A stretch of DNA of 64,000 bases from Erysipelothrix sp. HDW6A (GTDB taxonomy: Bacteria; Bacillota_I; Bacilli_A; Erysipelotrichales; Erysipelotrichaceae): contig NZ_CP049859.1 of the NCBI RefSeq assembly GCF_011400295.1, positions 310,001 through 374,000 on the forward strand, read 5' to 3'. Under the pieces are notes generated by a model. It was not told where the DNA came from. It saw only the letters and a list, made by a program, of their open reading frames with translations, and did no database searches. Positions 7,373-15,970 of the stretch are shown piece by piece. Position 1 is the stretch's first letter, and the number at the start of each line of letters is the position of its first letter. A program made the translations under genes and the position numbers.

Positions 7373-7393
7373 ACACGAGAAATCGTGTTTTTA
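7373..7393 (+). terminator. Intrinsic terminator before the packaging module
   Basis: ACACGA / TCGTGT stem with GAAA loop followed by TTTTTATTTT. It closes transcription of the intergenic region just ahead of the phosphoesterase gene at 7410. Confidence 0.65.
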
Positions 7394-7409
7394 TTTTGAA
7401 AGGAGACGT

Positions 7410-8567
7410 ATGTCGGTATTTAATCAATCTGAACGAGAGCTAATAATAAAGACGTGTTCTGAAAAAGGAACAGAAGAACATCTTAAAACATGGCAGTCAG
7501 TAACGGACTACCTAAATATGCTCCTTCAAAGAAATTACAAAGATAGCAAGACCTATCGAAATGTATGGAATGATCATCTGATTATTGTAGAAGGTCATGA
7601 AATTAAACGAGATATACAAAAAGAAAAATATAAACTAAGTGACATAGCTCGTGAGTATAGAAATGATATAAGAAATCAAGCGCGTATAGAGGTCCTTACA
7701 GACAGAAGTGTACACGCTATAAACACACTACCTAAGATATTTCTAAAGCCATTTAAAATCGTACAGAGCGACACAACTGCTTTAGTAAATGCTAGTGACT
7801 GGCATTTAGGAGCTAAGCATGAGAATTACTGGAGTAGATATAGTGTAGACATAGCAAAAGAAAGAATCGCTTACTATGCACATGAAATTATAAGATATGC
7901 GAAAAACTACAATGTAAGCGAAATTTTGATATTAAATCTAGGAGACATGATTGAAGGTTTTATTCATGTAAGCACGAGGATCCAATCAGAACTTGATGCA
8001 ATAGATCAATCAATACTTGCAGGTGAATTATTCAGTCAATTTATTATGAAAATACGTAACACTCTTAGAGTGCCTGTTAAGGTCGGTTGGGTATTAGACA
8101 ATCACTCTAGAATTCATCCAAACAAGAAAGAACACATTGAGTCAGAAAGTCTACAAAGAATAGTTATGGAATTTACTAAGCTAAGGCTAGAGAAAACTGA
8201 CATCGAGTTTGTAGGTAACTATATTGATAATAATATAGGACACTATAACTTAAACGGTAAAAACATCGTGTGGGTTCATGGTCATTTAGATAATCCAAAC
8301 ACGGTGTTATCGAAGTTACAGAGTGGGCTACCATTTAAGATTGATGATGTGATTATCGCTCATAGACACTCAACTCTAATAAAAGAAAACGTATATCAAG
8401 TGCCTAGCATGAAAGGCACGGACGAATACGCAAAGGATAAGAGGTTGTTCGGCAATGCAGCACAATCATTTAGGATCTACGATGGTAACAACAAAATAAC
8501 CTTTGAAATTATATTTGACCAGGAGGGAACATGTTTAGAAAACGAAAAGAACTCGAAAGAGAATTAG
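7410..8567 (+). CDS. Phage metallophosphoesterase (calcineurin-like)
   Basis: A 385-residue protein. The metal-binding signature of calcineurin-like phosphoesterases is visible in order: SDWHLG near residue 129, NLGDMIEG near 178, DNHSR near 231, then VHGHLD near 291 and AHRHS near 313. The N-terminal 120 residues are a separate helical region. Phages often carry such an enzyme just ahead of the terminase; substrate unknown. Ribosome site GAAAGGAGACG. It overlaps the next gene by 37 bases. Confidence 0.8.
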   Translation: MSVFNQSERELIIKTCSEKGTEEHLKTWQSVTDYLNMLLQRNYKDSKTYRNVWNDHLIIVEGHEIKRDIQKEKYKLSDIAREYRNDIRNQARIEVLTDRSVHAINTLPKIFLKPFKIVQSDTTALVNASDWHLGAKHENYWSRYSVDIAKERIAYYAHEIIRYAKNYNVSEILILNLGDMIEGFIHVSTRIQSELDAIDQSILAGELFSQFIMKIRNTLRVPVKVGWVLDNHSRIHPNKKEHIESESLQRIVMEFTKLRLEKTDIEFVGNYIDNNIGHYNLNGKNIVWVHGHLDNPNTVLSKLQSGLPFKIDDVIIAHRHSTLIKENVYQVPSMKGTDEYAKDKRLFGNAAQSFRIYDGNNKITFEIIFDQEGTCLENEKNSKEN

Positions 8568-8713
8568 AAAACAAGAAGAGCATTATCTCAATGCAAAGTG
8601 AACAGATTATTAAACTGAACACTCAACTGTGCCAAGAGAGAACATTGCGAAAACAAGCAGAGTATAAGCTATCTAAGATAGAAAGCCTACAAGGAATTAG
8701 AAGTAATGATTGA
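8531..8713 (+). CDS. Small coiled-coil phage protein
   Basis: A 60-residue, almost wholly helical protein, rich in Glu, Lys, Gln and Leu in heptads. Its start has a strong ribosome site (CCAGGAGGGAAC) inside the end of the phosphoesterase gene. No known family. Co-translated with the gene at 8706. Confidence 0.6.
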   Translation: MFRKRKELERELENKKSIISMQSEQIIKLNTQLCQERTLRKQAEYKLSKIESLQGIRSND

Positions 8714-8912
8714 AGCATTGCGCGGATTAGCAAAGAAGACAATAAGGCTTATATTAAAGTTTTCGAAAGCTCCTGAATTGAAATCAACAGCAATGTTGCA
8801 CACTTGTGCCTCTTATAAAATTGGACACGACATAACTCATGAAGAAATACTGAAATCACAAAAGAAGTGTAAAAGATGCATTAAGGAAAAGGCGGAGAAA
8901 GATCATGGTTAA
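8706..8912 (+). CDS. Hypothetical small basic phage protein
   Basis: A 68-residue basic protein with a Cys at about residue 33 and C-x2-C (KCKRC) at about 57-60. A zinc site or nucleic-acid binding is possible. Overlaps both neighbours by eight bases. Function unknown. Confidence 0.55.
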   Translation: MIEALRGLAKKTIRLILKFSKAPELKSTAMLHTCASYKIGHDITHEEILKSQKKCKRCIKEKAEKDHG

Positions 8913-9129
8913 ATCAATAAAAGTAAGAATGAAGAAGTGTGCAGAGTTTATCAATTTACTTTCTCACTCTAGAACAAGAAAAAAACCTGGTGGAGTAATA
9001 AATAACAAAACAAACCGTCAAGCAATAGTTGTTCCGTTATATAAAGACATTAATAACGATGACGAGATAATGGTTGCACTAAACACAGGAAAACCAATTG
9101 GAATAGTTAAAGGCTATATTAAACAATAA
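8905..9129 (+). CDS. Hypothetical small phage protein
   Basis: A 74-residue protein with a basic N-terminus (VKSIKVRMKK) and a more beta-like C-terminus. No motif is recognised. It is the last gene before the opposing small gene at 9148, and the hairpin at 9129-9147 lies at its stop. Confidence 0.5.
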   Translation: MVKSIKVRMKKCAEFINLLSHSRTRKKPGGVINNKTNRQAIVVPLYKDINNDDEIMVALNTGKPIGIVKGYIKQ

Positions 9130-9147
9130 AAAAAGACACCGAAGTGT
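9129..9147 (-). terminator. Terminator of the small minus-strand gene
   Basis: GACAC/GTGTC stem with a CGAA-type loop directly after the stop of the minus-strand gene, followed on that strand by a run of eight T. It points leftward and faces the end of the rightward gene at 8905. Confidence 0.65.
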
Positions 9148-9312
9148 CTATCCGTAGTAATCTTCGCTACCGTATTGGAAATACTCAAATGTATCTTCGA
9201 TAGGTAAATTACAATCACTACAATAATCTACATGTGCTGTGTCGTTCGCAACCACCTCAGTATAAACGGACGATGGCGATTCGCACTCACAAAATTTTTG
9301 TTTACCAGCCAT
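9148..9312 (-). CDS. Small antisense-oriented zinc-ribbon-like protein
   Basis: A 54-residue protein, starting MAGKQKFCECES and ending EDYYG, on the opposite strand to every other gene in this prophage module. It has CEC at residues 8-10 and CSDC at 31-34, a plausible zinc ribbon, and an acidic aromatic tail. AGGAGGG lies upstream of the ATG at good spacing, and its own terminator follows. A short gene with its own signals set against the flow of the late operon is the pattern of a phage moron. No family recognised. Confidence 0.65.
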   Translation of the reverse strand: MAGKQKFCECESPSSVYTEVVANDTAHVDYCSDCNLPIEDTFEYFQYGSEDYYG

Positions 9313-9362
9313 ATGGAGCCCTCCTAATAAGAATATTATACAAGAAAGTGAGGTGGTAGGCT

Positions 9363-9920
9363 ATTGCTACCAAAAAGAAAGAGTCTACTACCGATAGACT
9401 GACCAAACAACAAGAGAGATACATCAATTACTTAGTTGAAGGAATGACACAACGGCAAGCTTACATTAAGGCTTATCCAAACAGTAAAAAATGGAAGCCA
9501 GAAAGTGTAGATGCAGAAGCTTCTAAACTACTAAAAGTTCCTAAGGTATCCACAAGGTACAATGAACTATCAAAAGAAGTTAATGAAGCTATTAAAGCAG
9601 ACACCATTGCTAGCAAGCAAGAAGTGTTAGAATTCATGACGAGGTTAATGCGTAGAGAAGAAAAAGAAATGGTTGTAACAAGCCGTTCTGACAAGCGGGT
9701 ATGGGTTGACGAAAAAGGCGATAGACAGGAAGTATCAACTAAAGAACCTGTAATCGTTGAGATAAACACACGCAATACAGATGCATTCAAAGGTGCAGAG
9801 GCGTTAGCTAAACACTATGGAGTATTGGCTTCTAAAGATGTTCAAGATGATGAATTAAGCGCAGTTGATAAATTGTTAAACGAAATCATGCAAGGTGCAG
9901 CTGATGATCCTAACAGCTAA
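9363..9920 (+). CDS. terS: Terminase small subunit, apparent ATT start codon
   Basis: A 185-residue terminase small subunit that recognises phage DNA for packaging. The N-terminal helix-turn-helix region reads LTKQQERYINYLVEGMTQRQAY (residues 13-34), as in this family. The first ATG (9444) lies inside this helix, so the true start must be upstream. A TAG at 9357-9359 closes the frame. The only candidate with a ribosome site is ATT 9363, six bases after GAGGTGG (9350-9356), giving M-A-T-K-K-K. The C-terminal part is acidic and overlaps terL by 17 bases. Confidence 0.85.
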   Translation: MATKKKESTTDRLTKQQERYINYLVEGMTQRQAYIKAYPNSKKWKPESVDAEASKLLKVPKVSTRYNELSKEVNEAIKADTIASKQEVLEFMTRLMRREEKEMVVTSRSDKRVWVDEKGDRQEVSTKEPVIVEINTRNTDAFKGAEALAKHYGVLASKDVQDDELSAVDKLLNEIMQGAADDPNS

Positions 9921-11181
9921 GCAAAAAGAGTTTATTAACAACGCTCATCTGACATGGAACTTCAAGATAGGTGCTACACGTTCAGGAAAGACACACCTAG
10001 ATTTTCTATTTAGAATACCTTTCAAAACTCGTGAACTTAAAGATGAAGATGGGATCTTCGTTATCATGGGTGTTAGTCAATCAACGATAGAGCGTAACAT
10101 ACTCGAACCTATGCGTAGGTTGTTTGGTGATTCTCTTGTTGGGTTCATTCAAACAGGACGTTCAATCGTTAAACTGTTTGGAGAAACTTACCACGTAGTA
10201 GGCCATGAGAAAGCAAATGCAATTAATCGAATACAAGGTTCATCTATCAAGTATTGTTATATTGATGAAATCGTAAGAATGAGTGAACCGACATTTGAAA
10301 TGTTGAAGTCTCGTCTTGATAAACCTTATTCATGTTGTGATGCCACAGGTAACCCTGAACAACCAACACACTTCATTAAGAAATTCATTGATGAACAACT
10401 ACCATTAGGCAACTTGTATTACCAACACTATACGATCGATGATAACACAATGCTAGACAAGTCGTTTGTAGAAAGACTTAAGCAAGAGTATCACGGAACA
10501 GTCTACTACAAGCGTTACATACTTGGCATGTGGGCTTTAGCGGAAGGTGCTATATACTCAATGTTCGCTAAAAGGCATATCATTTCAATAGAGGAATGGA
10601 ATAACAAAGACGAAAAAGAGCGATATACACACCCAATAAGAGCAAAGGGTGGTTATGTCAATGTCGGTGTTGACTTTGGTGGTAATCAATCGGCACATGC
10701 CTTTAATGCAACGTTTATCACTTATGATTATTCGCATATAGTAACAATCAAAGATCAAAAGATTAAAAAAGAATTAACGCCAAAACAATTAGACGACGCA
10801 TTCGTCTTTTTTATTACCCAATTATTAGATGCGGGTTATGAACTCAACGCAATAAGAGCTGATAATGCAGAGCCTGTCTTAATAAGAGGGTTACAGCAAG
10901 CGTTAGACAAAGCCGAAATTTATTGGAGTGTTAAAGGGGCATTAAAAACAGAAGTTAATAAGCGTATAAGGACTTATCAACGGTTGATAAACATAGACAG
11001 ATACTTAATACTTGATGACTGCAAAGACACCATAGAAGCGCTAGAAAACGCTGTATGGAGTGATAAAACAGATAAAGAAAACAAAGATGTCCGACTAGAT
11101 GACGGAACAACTAACATTGATAACCTAGATGCCCAAGAATATTCAACCGAAGAAATACATCACAAACTGATAAAGGAGTAG
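9904..11181 (+). CDS. terL: Terminase large subunit
   Basis: A 425-residue packaging motor. The ATPase domain has Walker A GATRSGKTH near residue 24 and Walker B YCYIDE near 117. The RNase H-like nuclease domain has VGVDFGG near 255 and IRADNAEP near 316. The length is typical of PBSX/SPP1-type terminases. I start at ATG 9904 with AAGGTG at 9892-9897, rather than the in-frame start at 9895. It is followed by the portal gene after three bases. Confidence 0.93.
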   Translation: MILTAKQKEFINNAHLTWNFKIGATRSGKTHLDFLFRIPFKTRELKDEDGIFVIMGVSQSTIERNILEPMRRLFGDSLVGFIQTGRSIVKLFGETYHVVGHEKANAINRIQGSSIKYCYIDEIVRMSEPTFEMLKSRLDKPYSCCDATGNPEQPTHFIKKFIDEQLPLGNLYYQHYTIDDNTMLDKSFVERLKQEYHGTVYYKRYILGMWALAEGAIYSMFAKRHIISIEEWNNKDEKERYTHPIRAKGGYVNVGVDFGGNQSAHAFNATFITYDYSHIVTIKDQKIKKELTPKQLDDAFVFFITQLLDAGYELNAIRADNAEPVLIRGLQQALDKAEIYWSVKGALKTEVNKRIRTYQRLINIDRYLILDDCKDTIEALENAVWSDKTDKENKDVRLDDGTTNIDNLDAQEYSTEEIHHKLIKE

Positions 11182-11184
11182 ATT

Positions 11185-12546
11185 ATGGAAATTAAAGACA
11201 TATTAAATAAAATCGGATTTACTCCGATAGACAGACAAGAAAATGATTTAAGTGTATGGGAACAGTTTTTCAAAGGACATGTTGATAACTTTCACGAGTA
11301 TACCGAATATCAAGGTATAGTATTAGGTCATGTTACAAGAAAGCGCAAATCACTCAAAATGGCGAAGTCAATCAGCGAGTTATGGGCCGACAACCTTATC
11401 AATCCCGAAACTGAATTCGTAGCAGATGATAAGTCAATTCAAACGTGGATTGATAATTACGTCGATAACAACGGAGTAAAGTTTAAACTTAACGACTTAA
11501 TGGAATTATCGTTCGCATTAGGTACAGGGGCAACAATTCAATCGAAAGACAAAAAAGGCAACGTGTTCAACCAATATATTCCGATGTACGCTATATGGCC
11601 TTTAAAATCAGTATTGGGAGAGATTGTAGATTGCGCATTTATAAATCAAGAAGTAGACGAATCTTGCTACGCTCAAATACATGAACAGCAAGAAGATGGA
11701 ACATATATCATTTACAATAAATTCTTCGATAAAGATGGCACCGAGTATATCAACGAAGATATAGAATCGGAATTCCGAAGTGATGTTAAATTATTTCAGC
11801 TATATTCACCAGCTATTGTCAATAACATTAATATAGGCAATCCATTAGGAATAAGCATATACGCAAACGCTGTTGATGAATTAAAGTCGGTTGATATTGC
11901 ATACGATGCGCTTGATAAAGAGGCACGTAACGGTCGAATGAGGGTATATGTGCAAGGGGAAGCGCTTCAAGTTCATAAAGGGTCTAAAATGCCGATATTC
12001 AACAAGGATCAAGACGAATTCTACTTACTGCCAGAAGATGCAAAGAATCCAGACGGAACTTTAATCAACGTTCAAGCACCTACATTAAGAGTTGACCAAT
12101 ATATCAACAACTTAGAAAAACAGTTGAATATGTTGGGCTCAAAATGTGGTCTAGGCGACAGCGCATTCTATTCGAAAGACGGAACGATTTACACTAACAC
12201 TACGCAAGTTGTGTCAACTAATAGTAAATTCTATAAAACACGCAAAAAGCATGCAACAAGGATTGAGAAACCTCTAGTTGATATGCTTAAAGCTCTTTAC
12301 TACTTAGATACTGGAAATCTATTAGAAAGCGGAATACATGTAGAGTTTGACGATTCAATTATCCATGATAAAGATGCGGAGTATGCAAGGTTAATTCAAC
12401 AATTCAACTTAGGTTTAATTAGTCGTATAGAATTCTACGAACAAGCCTACGGAATGACACATAAAGAAGCTGTTAAATTCAACGATAAACAGATTAAAGA
12501 ATCAACGTTAGGCGAAGATGCAGAGGAAGAAGGAATGGAAGAATGA
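11185..12546 (+). CDS. Portal protein (SPP1 gp6-like)
   Basis: A 453-residue portal that forms the dodecameric ring through which DNA enters the head. It follows terL directly and shows the SPP1 gp6-like pattern: YQGIVLGHVTRKRKSLKMAK near the N-terminus, a central stem/wing region, and a long C-terminal helical part. The acidic end (GEDAEEEGMEE) is usual. Overlaps the next small gene as ATGA. Confidence 0.88.
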   Translation: MEIKDILNKIGFTPIDRQENDLSVWEQFFKGHVDNFHEYTEYQGIVLGHVTRKRKSLKMAKSISELWADNLINPETEFVADDKSIQTWIDNYVDNNGVKFKLNDLMELSFALGTGATIQSKDKKGNVFNQYIPMYAIWPLKSVLGEIVDCAFINQEVDESCYAQIHEQQEDGTYIIYNKFFDKDGTEYINEDIESEFRSDVKLFQLYSPAIVNNINIGNPLGISIYANAVDELKSVDIAYDALDKEARNGRMRVYVQGEALQVHKGSKMPIFNKDQDEFYLLPEDAKNPDGTLINVQAPTLRVDQYINNLEKQLNMLGSKCGLGDSAFYSKDGTIYTNTTQVVSTNSKFYKTRKKHATRIEKPLVDMLKALYYLDTGNLLESGIHVEFDDSIIHDKDAEYARLIQQFNLGLISRIEFYEQAYGMTHKEAVKFNDKQIKESTLGEDAEEEGMEE

Positions 12547-12710
12547 AAATAACAAACAAAGACAAATTTTCCTTTGTTCCTAAACGTTGCCATAAATGTA
12601 ATACTTTGTTCTGGTTAGAATTTTATGATAACTATTACACGGGAGTAGGAATTGAAAGATATAGTTTAAAGCACAATAAATGCAAAAGGTGCTTAAATGC
12701 TAACCGATAA
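12543..12710 (+). CDS. Small zinc-ribbon protein between portal and minor head genes
   Basis: A 55-residue basic protein with CHKC at residues 16-19 and CKRC at 47-50, a probable zinc ribbon. Its ATG overlaps the portal stop as ATGA, and its stop lies 14 bases inside the next gene. Such tight coupling supports a real gene. Small zinc-ribbon proteins at this site are known in siphoviruses but have no assigned role. Confidence 0.7.
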   Translation: MKITNKDKFSFVPKRCHKCNTLFWLEFYDNYYTGVGIERYSLKHNKCKRCLNANR

Positions 12711-13809
12711 GCAAATATCCTTGCTTGCTCAACCCTTAATTGATACCTATTCAAAAGTTGAACTGGAGTTGTTGTTATGGATCGCTGAGCGATTTAGTGC
12801 CTATTCCTATGTTGGCGGCGATTTAGAGTGGAAACTTAGTCAATTAGCTAAAATTGGCGGACTTGATGAAAAAGCAATTAAAATCATTGCACAACTCAAT
12901 GAATTACCCTTTGAGCAAGTTAAAAAGGCGATAACAGATGCAGGTATTCAATCAATAGACTTCAAAACATATCGAAAGGCTTATGAATTAGGCGCAACTC
13001 CTGTAAGCGTAGACAATATAGCATTTAATGACGTCATTCAAAGCGTTTATGGCGAAGTTGCGGGCGAGTTAAGGTTAATACATCAAGAGATATCAAATGC
13101 CGTCCCTAGGATTTATATGCAAGTCTTAGACCAAATCAATTTAGAAACAACAACAGGTATATACGATTACAACACTTCGTTAAGTCGAGCATTGACTAAA
13201 CTAGCAGATAAAGGCATAACCGCACAGACTTATTACCGAACAAATAAAGAAGGTATAAAAATACCGGTTGAGTACTCAATTGAAGCGGTAGCAAGAAGAA
13301 CGATTGTAAGCGCGATCTCAAGAAGTAGCAATACTCATAACGCTAAAGTTGCTGATGATTTAGAAGCGGAATACTTTGCGACATCTCAACATTTAGGCGC
13401 AAGAGATAAAGGAGAAGGTCATAAGAATCACGAATCGTGGCAAGGGGAATACTTTCATAAAGATATATTTAACGACGTTACAGGTTATGGCTTAGTTGAT
13501 GGATTGGGTGGTGTGAATTGTAGGCACACACATTTCGCTTACTTTCCTGGAATATCGTTGCCAATCGAAAAGTTAGATAGCGAAGAAAACAATCGAATTT
13601 ATGAACTCGAACAGAAACAACGGATCATGGAACGTAATGTTAGAAACGCTAAAAAAGAGCTGGAAATGGCAAAAGTAACCGAAAATGAAGATTACATAAA
13701 GGCGGTGAGAAAGAAACTAAGAAACAGGCAATCGAAACTCAAGAAATATGTTGATAGTCATGAAGAACTAAGGCGTGACTACAGCAGAGAGAAAATACAG
13801 ACCGATTAA
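12697..13809 (+). CDS. Phage minor head protein (minor capsid 2 family)
   Basis: A 370-residue protein of the family that often follows portal. The conserved C-terminal block is present: GARDKGEGHKNHESWQGEYF near residue 231, then GYGLVDGLGGVNCRHTHFAY near 266. This Cys/His block resembles the Mu gpF-like domain. A coiled coil (about 300-365) ends the protein. It is probably a head-morphogenesis protein ejected or held near the portal. The following terminator overlaps its stop. Confidence 0.85.
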   Translation: MLTDKQISLLAQPLIDTYSKVELELLLWIAERFSAYSYVGGDLEWKLSQLAKIGGLDEKAIKIIAQLNELPFEQVKKAITDAGIQSIDFKTYRKAYELGATPVSVDNIAFNDVIQSVYGEVAGELRLIHQEISNAVPRIYMQVLDQINLETTTGIYDYNTSLSRALTKLADKGITAQTYYRTNKEGIKIPVEYSIEAVARRTIVSAISRSSNTHNAKVADDLEAEYFATSQHLGARDKGEGHKNHESWQGEYFHKDIFNDVTGYGLVDGLGGVNCRHTHFAYFPGISLPIEKLDSEENNRIYELEQKQRIMERNVRNAKKELEMAKVTENEDYIKAVRKKLRNRQSKLKKYVDSHEELRRDYSREKIQTD

Positions 13810-13824
13810 ATGCGGTCTTTTATT
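13799..13824 (+). terminator. Terminator overlapping the end of the minor head gene
   Basis: AGACCG / CGGTCT stem with the stop codon in its loop, followed by TTTTATTAT. It may reduce read-through from packaging genes into scaffold and capsid genes, which would then need a promoter in 13,825-13,936. Confidence 0.65.
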
Positions 13825-13936
13825 ATGCCTTTTCTCGATGTAGGCGTTTAAAGATAATCGAACGGTCGTAGCTTGCGACGTTTAAATAAGAAGCCCTAGT
13901 GGAGTGAACCACACTTAAAAAACACAGGAGATAAAC

Positions 13937-14521
13937 ATGGATTTTCTAAAAGAATTATTAAGTGAAGAAACATACAACAAATTAACGGAAGAACTCAAGG
14001 ACAAAGAAGTTAAATTAGCTGATTTATCTAAAGGAGAATATGTAGCAAAAGCTAAATATGATACTGCACTGAAAGATGTTGATTCATTTAAGGAACAGTT
14101 AGCGCAACGCGATTCAGATTTAGAAAATTTGAAGAAAACCGCAACACTAAGCGATGAACAGAAGAAAGAATTAGAAACTCTTCAAAGCAAGTATGAATCT
14201 GAAAAGCAAGAATGGGAAACAAAGTTAGCAGAAAACGCTCGTAATGCAGCACTTGAAATATCGGTTGCTAAATCGGGAGTAATTGATCCGGTGGCATTAA
14301 AAGCACATATTGCAGAAAAAGCCAAAGAACTAGAGTTCAAAGATGGTTCAATCATTGGTTTAGATGAATATATCAAAGACCGCATTACAAATGATTTAAG
14401 CTACTTAGTTCCTAAAGAACAAAAGGCGCTAGGTCAAGAAATCAATAAAGGCGCACAAACAACCAAAACTGAAAAAGAACAAGTGTATGAATCACTTGGA
14501 ATCAAAAAAGGAGACGAATAA
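13937..14521 (+). CDS. Scaffold protein (phage GP20-type)
   Basis: A 194-residue, acidic, mostly coiled-coil protein directly upstream of the capsid gene. It is the usual place and shape for an internal scaffold that guides capsid assembly and is then removed. The helical region spans about 40-110; the C-terminus (YESLGIKKGDE) matches the GP20 type, where the last residues contact the capsid protein. Ribosome site ACAGGAGATAA. Confidence 0.85.
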   Translation: MDFLKELLSEETYNKLTEELKDKEVKLADLSKGEYVAKAKYDTALKDVDSFKEQLAQRDSDLENLKKTATLSDEQKKELETLQSKYESEKQEWETKLAENARNAALEISVAKSGVIDPVALKAHIAEKAKELEFKDGSIIGLDEYIKDRITNDLSYLVPKEQKALGQEINKGAQTTKTEKEQVYESLGIKKGDE

Positions 14522-14524
14522 AAT

Positions 14525-15424
14525 ATGGCAAATAGCATCGCATATGCATCACTATTTCAAGATGCATTAGACAAAGTAATTGAACAACAAGCAAAAACAA
14601 ATTGGATGGTGCCAAACGCATCAAGAGTTAAATATAACGGTGGTAATGAAATCAAAATCGGAAAATTAGCATTAGATGGCTTAGCTGATTATTCTCGTGC
14701 GAACGGATTTGAAGAAGGTGACGTTAATTTAACATGGCAAACACACCAATTCGACTATGATCGTGGTCGTAAATTTACCATTGACCCTATGGACGTAGAT
14801 GAAGCAAACTTCTTACCTACTGCAACAAATATCATGGGCGAATTCGTTCGTACTAAAGTTATCCCAGAAGTTGACTTAGTTCGTATCGCTAAAGTAGCTT
14901 CTAAGGCTTCTGTCGCAAACACAAAAGAAATCGTCGCAACTAAAGACAACGCATTGGAAGAGTTTAAGGCGGGTATCGTTGCAGTTCGTGACGCAGGATA
15001 TGAAGGTCAATTAGTCGCTCACATTCGTTATGACTTCTTGAACTTACTTGAACTACGTTTTGCAAGTCAATTATCAAGCGTAACATTCAAGGTAGGTGTA
15101 ATTGATACTACATTCCCATCTATTGATGGAGTTGCCCTGATTCCTACTGTATCAAGTCGTATGTATAACAAGGTTGCAAAAAATGAAACAACTGGCGCAA
15201 TCGCACCAGCTGCCGATGCCGAAGCGGTCGAATTCTTAATTGCCGGAGTGGATGTTCCTATTGGTATCGCTAAACACGAATCAATTCGTACATTTACACC
15301 AGAACAATATCAAGACAAAAACGCATGGGCTATGGACTATCGTTTATACCACACTGCATTAGTGGAAGATAACAAAGTTCCTGCGATTTATGTGGCTTTA
15401 AAAGGTGATGCCTCGGGGGAATAA
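14525..15424 (+). CDS. Major capsid protein
   Basis: A 299-residue capsid protein. It begins with the short conserved stretch seen in TP901/Lactobacillus-type capsids (LFQDALDKVIEQQAKTNWM) and has the family's central block (FDYDRGRKFTIDPMDVDE). HK97-type fold expected. The reading frame ends just after a run of five G (15,415-15,419). Reading in the -1 frame there would add a HeH-like domain; see the next entry. Confidence 0.88.
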   Translation: MANSIAYASLFQDALDKVIEQQAKTNWMVPNASRVKYNGGNEIKIGKLALDGLADYSRANGFEEGDVNLTWQTHQFDYDRGRKFTIDPMDVDEANFLPTATNIMGEFVRTKVIPEVDLVRIAKVASKASVANTKEIVATKDNALEEFKAGIVAVRDAGYEGQLVAHIRYDFLNLLELRFASQLSSVTFKVGVIDTTFPSIDGVALIPTVSSRMYNKVAKNETTGAIAPAADAEAVEFLIAGVDVPIGIAKHESIRTFTPEQYQDKNAWAMDYRLYHTALVEDNKVPAIYVALKGDASGE

Positions 15425-15459
15425 CAGCCTTACAGGGTAGCAGAACACTTTTACCAAAC

Positions 15460-15567
15460 ATGGATATGACAAAGGCGGAGCTACTCGAAATGGCTTCGTC
15501 TTTGGGTATTCAAGTGCCAAGTAAGGCAACCAAACAAGAAATCATTGACATGATAAAGGGGGTTTAA
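15460..15567 (+). CDS. HeH/SAP-like mini-domain after the capsid gene (possible capsid extension)
   Basis: A 35-residue frame containing M-T-K-A-E-L-L-E-M-A and K-Q-E-I-I-D-M-I-K-G, a HeH/Rho-N-like helix-extension-helix as found in or just behind phage capsid genes. ATG 15460 has no convincing ribosome site. The frame is open back to 15,409 and lies at -1 to the capsid frame across a G5 run. It may be a separate small protein, a programmed -1 extension of the capsid protein, or a capsid C-terminus split by a missing G. Confidence 0.5.
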   Translation: MDMTKAELLEMASSLGIQVPSKATKQEIIDMIKGV

Positions 15568-15568
15568 A

Positions 15569-15970
15569 ATGCTTACATATCAAGAATATACGGACTTAGG
15601 TTTTAATTCTGTAAGCGAAGCGGAATTCCCTAAATATAAAACACAAGCAAGTTATTATCTTGAATACATTACATTCAATAAAGATCTTAACCATGCGGAA
15701 GATTGGGTAGAGAAAAAAGTTAAATATGCAATGTGTACAGTAATTGATTTGCTATTTAATTACGACACTGAATTAAAACTATTGAAAGAAAGCGATAAAA
15801 AGATATTAGAAAGCGGATTGAAGTCTGAAACAATCAAATCTCATTCAGTGAGTTTTAGAGATGTTAAAGGCGACAGCCAAGGCGAACTGTTAAAAGGAAC
15901 GGAAGATATTATCTATTCAACCCTGAGAACGATTTTAATGCCTACTGGACTGCTTTACAGGGGGTTATGA
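15569..15970 (+). CDS. Head-tail connector protein (adaptor)
   Basis: A 133-residue protein at the adaptor position after the capsid. It has the usual all-helical start (LTYQEYTDLGF) and a Lys/Glu-rich centre. It would form the ring joining portal and neck. Strong ribosome site (AAAGGGGGT). Overlaps the next gene by four bases. The family call rests mostly on position and length. Confidence 0.75.
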   Translation: MLTYQEYTDLGFNSVSEAEFPKYKTQASYYLEYITFNKDLNHAEDWVEKKVKYAMCTVIDLLFNYDTELKLLKESDKKILESGLKSETIKSHSVSFRDVKGDSQGELLKGTEDIIYSTLRTILMPTGLLYRGL

